From: Saprospiraceae bacterium
GTDB lineage: Bacteria > Bacteroidota > Bacteroidia > Chitinophagales > Saprospiraceae
Direction of reading: 5' to 3'
Length of the DNA: 5,411 nt
Assembly (NCBI GenBank): GCA_014379665.1
Contig: JACMLK010000374.1
Coordinates: 1-5,411, forward strand
Translations under genes and position numbers: made by a program
The notes under the pieces: model-generated
The model's input: the letters and a program-made list of their open reading frames with translations, nothing else
Told to the model about the DNA's origin: nothing
Databases searched by the model: none
In this document: positions 1 through 5,411 of the stretch, one piece after another
Layout: every line of letters starts with the position of its first letter
Numbering within the stretch: the first letter of the stretch is position 1

Positions 1-48
1 CAGGATAAAATAAAAATTGCCGCTTGCAGACAAATGATGGAATTTTAA
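1..48 (+). CDS. C-terminal end of an unidentified plus-strand gene (partial)
   Basis: Frame 1 is open from the first base to a TAA at 46-48 and reads QDKIKIAACRQMMEF. The other two plus frames hit stops within the first dozen bases. A strong plus-oriented hairpin and T-tract terminator starts only 15 nt after the stop, which is what the end of a real plus-strand transcription unit looks like. Fifteen residues are too few to name a family, so no function is offered. The tail could also be non-coding sequence that is open by chance; the terminator is the main argument for a gene. Confidence 0.5.
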   Translation, partial: QDKIKIAACRQMMEF

Positions 49-62
49 ACATACTCTTAAAT

Positions 63-106
63 AATGTTCCCACCCGTTATAATAAAAACGGATGGAACAT
101 TTTTTT
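63..106 (+). terminator. Intrinsic terminator, probably shared by convergent genes
   Basis: An outer stem of 8 perfect pairs joins AATGTTCC (63-70) to GGAACATT (94-101). After a one-base bulge and a C/A mismatch, an inner stem of 5 pairs joins CCGTT (74-78) to AACGG (87-91), with an 8-nt A/T loop. Seven consecutive T (100-106) follow on the plus strand, so the best orientation is for the gene ending at 48. Read on the minus strand, the hairpin is followed by a weaker T-rich run (ATTATTTAAG) and lies about 40 nt after the fusA2 stop, so it may also end that transcript. Confidence 0.85.
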
Positions 107-144
107 GCTTTCAAATCAATAAACACATTTCAGGAAGTAACAAA

Positions 145-2268
145 TTAATCTTCTTCTTCCTCCTTATGTTCGGAAATAAGTTTTTGCTGAATATCAGGTG
201 GCACCGGTACATATTCTGCAAATTTTCTGGTAAATTTAGCCCGCCCCTGGGAAATTGACCTCAACGTGGATGAATATTGATACATTTCCGCTAATGGTAC
301 TTTGGCTTTTATTTTCTGATAATGTCCGTCCGAATCCATGCCTACAATAATAGCACGTCTGGTTTGAAGGTCACCCATGATGTCACCCATGGCTGAGTCC
401 GGACAGGTAATCTCCACATCATAGATTGGCTCCAGTATCTGAGCTCCTGCATTTTTAAAGGCGTTTCTAAATGCCCCTACTGAAGCCAGCATGAATGCCA
501 TATCATTTGAATCGACTGCGTGCATCTTTCCATCATATACACTGACCCTGATATCCTGACAGTGTGAACCTGTGAGTGGACCCTCCACCATTTTTTGCAT
601 GATACCTTTTTTGATGGCACTGGAATATTTAGCGTCTACGGTCCCACCTACAATACACCAGTAAAAAGCAAGTTTACCTCCCCATTCCAATTCGTCAACT
701 TCCATATGCCTGACTGTCAAACCTTCCGGACCTGGCATGCCTTCATGAAACGGTTCAATCCTCATATGTACTTCACCAAACTGACCTGCTCCTCCACTCT
801 GCTTTTTATGACGGTAAGATTCGTTGGCACTTCGGGTGATCGTCTCTCTGTAAGGAATTTTAGGTCTTTCAAAATTCATGACTACTCCGTTTACCTTTTC
901 GATACGGTATTTGATCAGATCCAAATGTAGTTGCCCCTGTCCATGGATGATAGTCTGTTTGAGTGAAGCCGATTGCTCGATCACGAGGGTAGGATCTTCT
1001 TCTTCAATCTGGTGAAGAGATTTTATCAATTTTTCCATATCAGCCTTACTCGGTGGAGATACTGCTGTTCTTATTCTTGGTTCAGGAAAGTGAATGATAT
1101 CTATTTCCATGGTTTGTCCTCTGCCATTCAAAGTATTATTGGTATGTGAATTCTTTAGTTTTAGTGTAACTCCCAAATCACCGGCCTGAAGGCTATCGAT
1201 AGAATTTCTTATTTTGCCGTTAGCCTCAAATACCTGACTTACGCGTTCATGAGTCCCGTTTTTTGCATTTATAAGGTCATCACCTGCTTTAACAGTTCCT
1301 GAATACACTTTGAAATAGCTGACCAATCCTACCTGAGGTTCGGATATAGTCTTATAAATAAATATAGATGGTGCTGCTTTGGAATCGTATTTCATGGTTT
1401 TACCATTCAGAAGCGAAAATGGAGGAACATCGGCTGGAGAAGGGACTACATCATTAATAAATCCCATGATACGTCCGCTACCCATATTTCGGCTTGAAGA
1501 GCAACAAAAAACCGGAAATATCTGTTGGTTGGCCAGCGCAATGCGCAAACCTTCCGTACATTCTTCTTCGCTGAGGGAACCCTTATCAAAAAATTTCTCC
1601 ATCAGACCTTCTTCATTTTCAGCTGCAGCTTCCACTATGACGTTATGCATTTTCATTGCTTTGTCCATTTCACCGGGGGGTATGGGATGCTTGGCAGGTT
1701 TTCCACCTTTAGCGTCAAACACATACATGACCATATGGAGAACATCAACAATACTATTAAATGAAGTGCCTTGATTCAAAGGATACTGAAATGGGATTAC
1801 TTTAGGTCCAAACCTTTCTATAGCCTGGTCTAAAGTACTTTCATAATCGGACTTTTCATGATCCACCTGATTGATCACAAAGATGGCCGGAGTTTTGTAT
1901 TCGTTGACATATTCCCAAAGAATTTCAGTTCCTACTTCTACTCCGTGAGCTGCATTAAGTATGATAAGTGCAGTATCAGATACTTTTAAAGATGAAACTA
2001 CTTCGCCAATAAAATCATCAAATCCGGGAGTATCAAGAATATTAATTTTACAATCTCTCCATTTGACATGCATCAAAGTACTGAAAAGAGAATTGCCTCT
2101 TTCCTGTTCAATCGCACTGTAATCTGAAATAGTGTTGCCACCACCCACTGTACCCATTCTACTGATGGCACCAGATTCAAAAAGCATGGTTTCAGCAAAA
2201 CTTGTCTTTCCACTCCCTGAATGCCCTAACAAGACCACGTTTCTGATTTTTTTTGTCTCTACACTCAT
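145..2268 (-). CDS. fusA2: Elongation factor G paralogue, EF-G2 type
   Basis: Complete 707-residue translational GTPase homologue, a normal EF-G length. The G domain (about 8-285) has P-loop GHSGSGKT (15-22), switch I RGNSL (57-61), DTPGF (79-83), NQVD (133-136) and a G5-like CCSSS (255-259). Domain II follows (about 290-375), then domain III (about 395-465). Domain IV (about 470-610) keeps the tip segment KMHAVDSND with a His at 583 and the KKQSGGAGQFG loop (488-498). Domain V (about 612-690) has GDIMGDLQTRR. The tail is acidic (KEEEED). Canonical EF-G has DTPGH, RGITI and NKxD. Here the catalytic His is Phe83, the Mg-binding Thr is Ser60 and Lys of NKxD is Gln134, which marks the EF-G2/EF-G-like branch rather than the str-operon fusA. 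In Bacteroides thetaiotaomicron an EF-G paralogue of this kind is reported to support translocation without GTPase activity during starvation. The same role here is inference. The ATG at 2268 is preceded by A-rich sequence without a Shine-Dalgarno motif, as usual in Bacteroidota. It is transcribed alone, divergently from the transporter gene. Confidence 0.93.
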   Translation of the reverse strand: MSVETKKIRNVVLLGHSGSGKTSFAETMLFESGAISRMGTVGGGNTISDYSAIEQERGNSLFSTLMHVKWRDCKINILDTPGFDDFIGEVVSSLKVSDTALIILNAAHGVEVGTEILWEYVNEYKTPAIFVINQVDHEKSDYESTLDQAIERFGPKVIPFQYPLNQGTSFNSIVDVLHMVMYVFDAKGGKPAKHPIPPGEMDKAMKMHNVIVEAAAENEEGLMEKFFDKGSLSEEECTEGLRIALANQQIFPVFCCSSSRNMGSGRIMGFINDVVPSPADVPPFSLLNGKTMKYDSKAAPSIFIYKTISEPQVGLVSYFKVYSGTVKAGDDLINAKNGTHERVSQVFEANGKIRNSIDSLQAGDLGVTLKLKNSHTNNTLNGRGQTMEIDIIHFPEPRIRTAVSPPSKADMEKLIKSLHQIEEEDPTLVIEQSASLKQTIIHGQGQLHLDLIKYRIEKVNGVVMNFERPKIPYRETITRSANESYRHKKQSGGAGQFGEVHMRIEPFHEGMPGPEGLTVRHMEVDELEWGGKLAFYWCIVGGTVDAKYSSAIKKGIMQKMVEGPLTGSHCQDIRVSVYDGKMHAVDSNDMAFMLASVGAFRNAFKNAGAQILEPIYDVEITCPDSAMGDIMGDLQTRRAIIVGMDSDGHYQKIKAKVPLAEMYQYSSTLRSISQGRAKFTRKFAEYVPVPPDIQQKLISEHKEEEED

Positions 2269-2344
2269 ATGATTTTAATGGTTTTTGTTGAATAATATAA
2301 TTCTTTAAATGATGTTTTGAAATTTATAAGGTCTCAATTTCGCA

Positions 2345-2375
2345 AAAAGGTACGATCAATTTTAATATCTTCAAA
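2345..2375 (-). promoter_or_regulatory. Candidate Bacteroidota-type promoter for fusA2
   Basis: Read on the minus strand, TTTG (plus positions 2375-2372) is followed by exactly 19 nt and then TACCTTTT (2352-2345). This matches the Bacteroidota housekeeping pattern TTTG, 19-21 nt, TAnnTTTG in all but the last base. The transcription start would fall near 2339, giving a leader of about 70 nt before the fusA2 ATG. The motif is short and the region is A/T-rich, so a chance match is possible, but spacing, strand and position all fit. Confidence 0.55.
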
Positions 2376-2407
2376 ATTTTAAGGTTCAAAATAATGATGA
2401 TCTCTGA

Positions 2408-2459
2408 CTGACTTAATTGTATTAATATATTAAATAATATTTAAGTGTGTTAAAGTCAG
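2408..2459. repeat. Nested A/T-rich inverted repeats
   Basis: CTGACTT (2408-2414) and AAGTCAG (2453-2459) form a 7-bp inverted repeat, extendable by two A/T pairs past a one-base bulge. Inside lie two overlapping palindromes: TTAATATATTAA (2422-2433, perfect) and TTAAATA-A-TATTTAA (2430-2444, perfect around a central base). The element lies between the divergent genes, upstream of the candidate fusA2 promoter, where a regulator-binding site would be expected. It lacks a T-tract that would make it an obvious terminator, and no regulator can be named from it. Confidence 0.5.
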
Positions 2460-2600
2460 AAATTTAATTGACAGCGGTTGAAAGTTTTAATTTCTGATCA
2501 AATGCGCTTATGCTCAAATTTAATTCAACACAGGAATCTTTTAGGAAATATAGAAATTAAACTATCCAAAATGCGTTTCTTTGATGTCCGAACGATTAAG

Positions 2601-3479
2601 ATGATCAAAAACATATCAGCAGACAATAAATCATGGGCCATTCTGATTTTTCTTAGCTTAGTCTGGGGATGTTCTTTTATTCTTATCAAGAAAGCCATGG
2701 TGGCGTTTGAACCTGCACAACTGGCATGCCTGCGCCTCACAATTTCTGCTGTGGCATTCACGCCATTTGTCCTATGGCACCGAAAAGAAATTGACTGGTC
2801 CAAATGGATGAAATTTTTAGCCGTAGGTATTACCGGAAGCGGATTGCCTTCATTTCTCTTTTTTATTGCCCAGTCACAATTAAGCAGCTCAGTAGCCGGA
2901 TTGCTCAATAGCCTTACGCCTATCTGGACACTTTTGATAGGAATCTTTATATTCAGACTTAATTTCGAAAGGAAAAAACTTTTAGGAGTTTTTATTGGAT
3001 TCTTGGGTGCTGCTTCTATTGTCTTGCTCGGATCAGAAGATACTATTGGCGGGAATCCATGGTTTGGTATTTTTGTTATCATTGCGACCATATGTTATGG
3101 TTCGAGTGTCAATATGGTACAGGCATTTTTTGGGCAAACCAAACCCATCATCATCAGTTGCGTATCCTTTTTTCTTATTGGCCCTCCGGCTATGATCTAT
3201 TTAGCATTATCTGATTTCAGCAACACTCTTATGTCAAATCCACAGGCATTACAAGCCTTCGGTGCCGTGGCTATACTTTCATTATTCGGTACGGTGCTGG
3301 CGACCATCCTGTTTTATACACTGGTACAAAGAACAAGTGCTGTATTCGGCAGTACAGTTACTTACCTGATGCCTGCGATAGCAATCTTTTGGGGATTTAT
3401 CGATGGTGAAACTATTTCTATTCTGCATTTTGCCGGAATGGCTTTGATCCTGGTAGGAGTTTACCTCACTAAAAAATAG
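2601..3479 (+). CDS. EamA-family (drug/metabolite transporter superfamily) membrane permease
   Basis: A 292-residue inner-membrane protein with about ten hydrophobic segments (approximately residues 11-30, 39-59, 70-89, 95-117, 127-144, 152-171, 181-203, 217-239, 246-266 and 272-290). They form two EamA repeats of five helices each. Typical family features are visible: the first helix WAILIFLSLVWGCSFILIKKA, LACLRL at the start of helix 2, SSSVAGLLNSLTPIWTLLIG in helices 3-4, and the second-repeat counterpart TSAVFGSTVTYLMPAIAIFWG. The family includes exporters and permeases for amino acids, sugars and other metabolites; the substrate cannot be told from sequence. The frame stays open upstream to a TTG at 2478 and ATGs at 2502 and 2571, but the extra 41 residues are not membrane-like. 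The ATG at 2601, ten codons before helix 1, gives the usual family length, with 2571 as the alternative. The SET-domain gene starts 4 nt after its stop, so the two are probably co-transcribed. Confidence 0.88.
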   Translation: MIKNISADNKSWAILIFLSLVWGCSFILIKKAMVAFEPAQLACLRLTISAVAFTPFVLWHRKEIDWSKWMKFLAVGITGSGLPSFLFFIAQSQLSSSVAGLLNSLTPIWTLLIGIFIFRLNFERKKLLGVFIGFLGAASIVLLGSEDTIGGNPWFGIFVIIATICYGSSVNMVQAFFGQTKPIIISCVSFFLIGPPAMIYLALSDFSNTLMSNPQALQAFGAVAILSLFGTVLATILFYTLVQRTSAVFGSTVTYLMPAIAIFWGFIDGETISILHFAGMALILVGVYLTKK

Positions 3480-3483
3480 ACAT

Positions 3484-3861
3484 ATGCATCAGATACCCGG
3501 CCTATATATTACTGATTCAGCTGAAAGGGGGAGAGGCGTTTTTACTTCAATGGATATCTCAGAAGGAGATTTGATCGAAGTTTGCCAGGTGATCAAAATC
3601 TCTAAAGCTCAATTGCCGGTCATACACAAAACCATCTTACACGATTATTATTTCCTTTGGGGAGAACATATGGATGAATGCGCCATAGCATTGGGTTTTG
3701 GTAGTCTCTACAATCATGAAGTCCATCCCAATGCCAATTTTATCCTGGATTTTGAAAATGAAACCATAGATATTGTGGCTATAAAAAACATTTCAGCCGG
3801 CTCAGAAGTCACCCTCAATTATCATGGAGCCCCCGGAGATGAGGAACCTCTTTGGTTTTGA
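3484..3861 (+). CDS. Small stand-alone SET-domain protein, putative protein-lysine methyltransferase
   Basis: A 125-residue protein that is essentially only a SET domain. Visible landmarks are ERGRGVFTS (14-22, the N-terminal SAM-site strand), GFGSLYNHEVHPNANF (71-86, with the Asn77-His78 pair of the NH motif that contacts SAM), and a C-terminal ISAGSEVTLNYHG (103-115), equivalent to the GEELTxDY segment with Tyr113 as the likely catalytic tyrosine. It closes with EPLWF in the position of the post-SET aromatic region. There is no Cys-rich pre-SET or post-SET module; only Cys34 and Cys66 are present. No signal peptide is seen, so it should be cytoplasmic. SET enzymes transfer methyl from SAM to protein lysines; the target here is unknown. 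It begins 4 nt after the EamA gene, with no Shine-Dalgarno motif, and its end faces the end of porX across 68 bp. Confidence 0.87.
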   Translation: MHQIPGLYITDSAERGRGVFTSMDISEGDLIEVCQVIKISKAQLPVIHKTILHDYYFLWGEHMDECAIALGFGSLYNHEVHPNANFILDFENETIDIVAIKNISAGSEVTLNYHGAPGDEEPLWF

Positions 3862-3929
3862 TGTACGCATACATGATATGATTTTCAATTATGCGACTCC
3901 TTAATAACATAATGTACTTTTCAGACCTA

Positions 3930-5411
3930 CTACCTTTTAGGCACCAACCTTATAATAGGGCAAATCATCTCTTCCAGCGATATTCCACCATGCTGGAAAG
4001 TGTCTTTAAAAAAATTATTAAAATAAGTATAATTATTAGGGTAAAGAAAAAATACATCTTCTTTGGCAAAAATATAGCTGCTGCTCATATTTGGACTGGG
4101 AAGTCCGGCTTCGGCAGGGTTTCTGATTTCCAATACTTCTTTTCTGTCATACTGCAAATTCCTGCCTACTTTGTATCTTAGATTTGTGGTAGTTTCTCTG
4201 TCGCCTATGACTTTGGTTGAATTTTTAACCCTTATCGTGCCATGATCCGTGGTAATAATTAATTGTATATCCCGCTCAGCCAGTCGTTGCATCAGTGCCC
4301 ATAGAGGTGAGTGCACAAACCAGGATTTAGTAAGTGACCTGTAAGCTTTTTCGTCCCCGGCCAACTCCTTTAGTACTTCCATTTCAGTTCTTGAATGCGA
4401 CAGCATGTCAATAAAATTGTACACTATGGCTGTGAAGTCATTATTCACAAAATTGAGCGCATTGTCCTGAAGTTGTTTGGCACTCTGCACATTGGTCACT
4501 TTGACATATTCTGATTTTATATCCTTTTTTACTACGCGTTTGATCTGCTCCACCATCAAATCCCCTTCCTTCATATTTTTACCACCTTCTTCGTTATCAT
4601 TTAACCACCAATCAGGATACTTTTTTTGTATATCCAATGGGAGTAAACCCGAAAAAATGGCATTTCTACTATATTGGGTAGCAGTAGGCAGAATGGAATA
4701 AAAAAAATCCTCCTCTTCAACCCTGTATAAATCAGACAAGATTGGTTCTATGATCTTCCATTGATCATACCTCAGATTATCCATCAGTATCATAATAGTC
4801 GGTTTGCCGGTAGCAAACAATGGAAAGACTTTGTCTTTTAACAACTCGTGAGATTTTCTCGGTCCGGAAGATTTTTTTATCCAGTCCTGATAATTTTTCT
4901 GCACATATTTAAAGAATTCCTTATTGGCTTCTTCTTTTTGCATGGACAGAATTTCCTTCATCTGCTGATTGTTGCTGTCATCCAATCGGATCTCCCATGA
5001 AATTATTTTTTTATAAATATTAGCCCATTCCTTATAATCAGGTCCGCTATTGATCTCTATGGCTATATTTCTGAACTCCTGTTGATAATCTGTAGCAGTT
5101 TTTTCTGAAACCAATCGTTTATTATCGACTATTTTTTTAAGCGTCAATAGAATCTGATTTGGATTCACAGGTTTTATCAGATAATCATCTATCTGGGACC
5201 CAATGGCCTCTTCCATGATATTTTCGGCTTCATTTTTTGTGATCATCACAATAGGTATAGTAGGTAATTTTACCTTGATGCGTGACAACGTCTCCAACCC
5301 CGATAACCCGGGCATGCTTTCATCCAGAAAAACAATATCAATCCCCGGGTCTTCATCCAGGATATCCAAAGCATCATGACCATTACTTACGGTGACGACA
5401 TCATAACCCGC
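3930..5411 (-). CDS. porX: PorX-type response regulator with PglZ domain (5' end cut by window)
   Basis: The minus-strand frame is open to the right edge and gives 493 visible residues beginning AGYDVVTVSNGHDAL. The TTG at 5369 is internal, not a start. About 25 residues with the receiver's first strand and acidic pair lie outside the window; the implied total of about 520 fits PorX. Numbering visible residues, the receiver (about 1-98) has phosphoacceptor Asp30 in VFLDESMPG, Thr58 in MITK and Lys80-Pro81. A helical linker follows (about 105-195). The PglZ/alkaline-phosphatase-fold domain (about 200-493) shows Asp211 (LMDNLRYDQW), a nucleophile Thr at 243 or 245 (PTATQYSRNAIFSG), Asp335 and His339 (IDMLSHS), Asp389-His390 (TTDHG) and His474 (QHGG), the expected metal ligands. 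In Porphyromonas gingivalis PorX works with PorY and SigP to control type IX secretion genes, and its PglZ domain has phosphodiesterase activity on oligonucleotides. All visible catalytic residues are intact, so an active enzyme is expected. Confidence 0.9.
   Translation of the reverse strand, partial: AGYDVVTVSNGHDALDILDEDPGIDIVFLDESMPGLSGLETLSRIKVKLPTIPIVMITKNEAENIMEEAIGSQIDDYLIKPVNPNQILLTLKKIVDNKRLVSEKTATDYQQEFRNIAIEINSGPDYKEWANIYKKIISWEIRLDDSNNQQMKEILSMQKEEANKEFFKYVQKNYQDWIKKSSGPRKSHELLKDKVFPLFATGKPTIMILMDNLRYDQWKIIEPILSDLYRVEEEDFFYSILPTATQYSRNAIFSGLLPLDIQKKYPDWWLNDNEEGGKNMKEGDLMVEQIKRVVKKDIKSEYVKVTNVQSAKQLQDNALNFVNNDFTAIVYNFIDMLSHSRTEMEVLKELAGDEKAYRSLTKSWFVHSPLWALMQRLAERDIQLIITTDHGTIRVKNSTKVIGDRETTTNLRYKVGRNLQYDRKEVLEIRNPAEAGLPSPNMSSSYIFAKEDVFFLYPNNYTYFNNFFKDTFQHGGISLEEMICPIIRLVPKR

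Larger units (their letters stand above)
2269..2600. other. Divergent intergenic region between fusA2 and the transporter gene
   Basis: A 332-bp, strongly A/T-rich stretch separates the two divergent genes. The left third holds the fusA2 leader and a minus-strand promoter candidate (2345-2375). A weak 6-bp inverted repeat, GAAATT (2319-2324) and AATTTC (2336-2341), sits around the predicted transcription start. The middle holds nested inverted repeats (2408-2459). The 10-mer AAATTTAATT occurs directly repeated at 2460-2469 and 2516-2525, which may be chance in such A/T-rich DNA. No convincing plus-strand promoter was found for the transporter. No RNA gene or conserved small ORF is apparent. 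Confidence 0.7.

Noticed and set aside
595..1774. Plus-strand open frames inside fusA2 (595-930, 1379-1774, 1525-1764)
   Set aside because: They are antisense shadows of a well-conserved EF-G coding sequence and show no recognisable domain.
2463..2496. Possible plus-strand promoter: TTGACA at 2468-2473, or TTTA (2463) with TAATTTCT (2488)
   Set aside because: TTGACA has no -10 box at a proper spacing, and the second pair matches the Bacteroidota consensus poorly. Neither is better than chance in A/T-rich DNA.
2478..2600. In-frame N-terminal extension of the transporter starting at a TTG (2478) or ATGs (2502, 2571)
   Set aside because: The extra residues are polar, not membrane-like, and not needed for the family fold. 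The ATG at 2601 gives the usual length with helix 1 beginning about ten residues in. 2571 stays a possible alternative.
2525..3091. A 188-codon minus-strand open frame overlapping the transporter
   Set aside because: It is antisense to clear EamA helices and its product has no family-like features.
3861..3913. Small hairpins ATGTA-CGCA-TACAT (3861-3874) and ATTATG/CATAAT (3888-3893, 3908-3913) as terminators
   Set aside because: The stems are 5-6 A/T-rich pairs with no adjoining T-tract of useful length, too weak to call.
5367..5369. TTG as the start codon of the response regulator gene
   Set aside because: The frame continues upstream to the window edge with receiver-like sequence (AGYDVVTVSNGHDA), so the real start lies outside the window.

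Overview
The window looks like chromosomal sequence of a member of the Bacteroidota. Four things point there: the porX-type response regulator fused to a PglZ phosphatase domain, which is a type IX secretion (T9SS) regulator typical of that phylum; a Bacteroidota-style EF-G2 paralogue; start codons preceded by A/T-rich sequence with no Shine-Dalgarno motif; and a promoter matching the Bacteroidota -33 TTTG / -7 TAnnTTTG pattern. Genus cannot be told from the sequence.

Layout, left to right. (a) Positions 1-48 probably hold the last 15 codons of a plus-strand gene that begins outside the window, followed by a strong hairpin terminator at 63-106. (b) A minus-strand gene at 145-2268 encodes a complete EF-G paralogue (EF-G2 / FusA2) with several G-domain substitutions relative to canonical EF-G. 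(c) A 332-bp A/T-rich divergent intergenic region follows. It holds a good minus-strand promoter candidate for fusA2 and a nested set of inverted repeats. (d) Two plus-strand genes separated by 4 nt probably form an operon: a ten-helix EamA/DMT-family transporter (2601-3479) and a small stand-alone SET-domain protein (3484-3861). (e) Convergent to these, the minus strand from 3930 to the right edge carries most of porX: receiver domain, helical linker and PglZ domain. It is cut by the window end, which removes roughly the first 25 residues.

The genes do not form one obvious pathway. EF-G2 is a translation factor, linked in Bacteroides to starvation. PorX is a signalling and secretion regulator. 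The transporter and SET pair is of unknown purpose. I see no transposon, CRISPR array, RNA gene, phage gene or defence system, and nothing that clearly amounts to an undescribed system. The points most worth a second look are the altered GTPase residues of EF-G2, the transporter-SET pairing, and the palindromic intergenic element.
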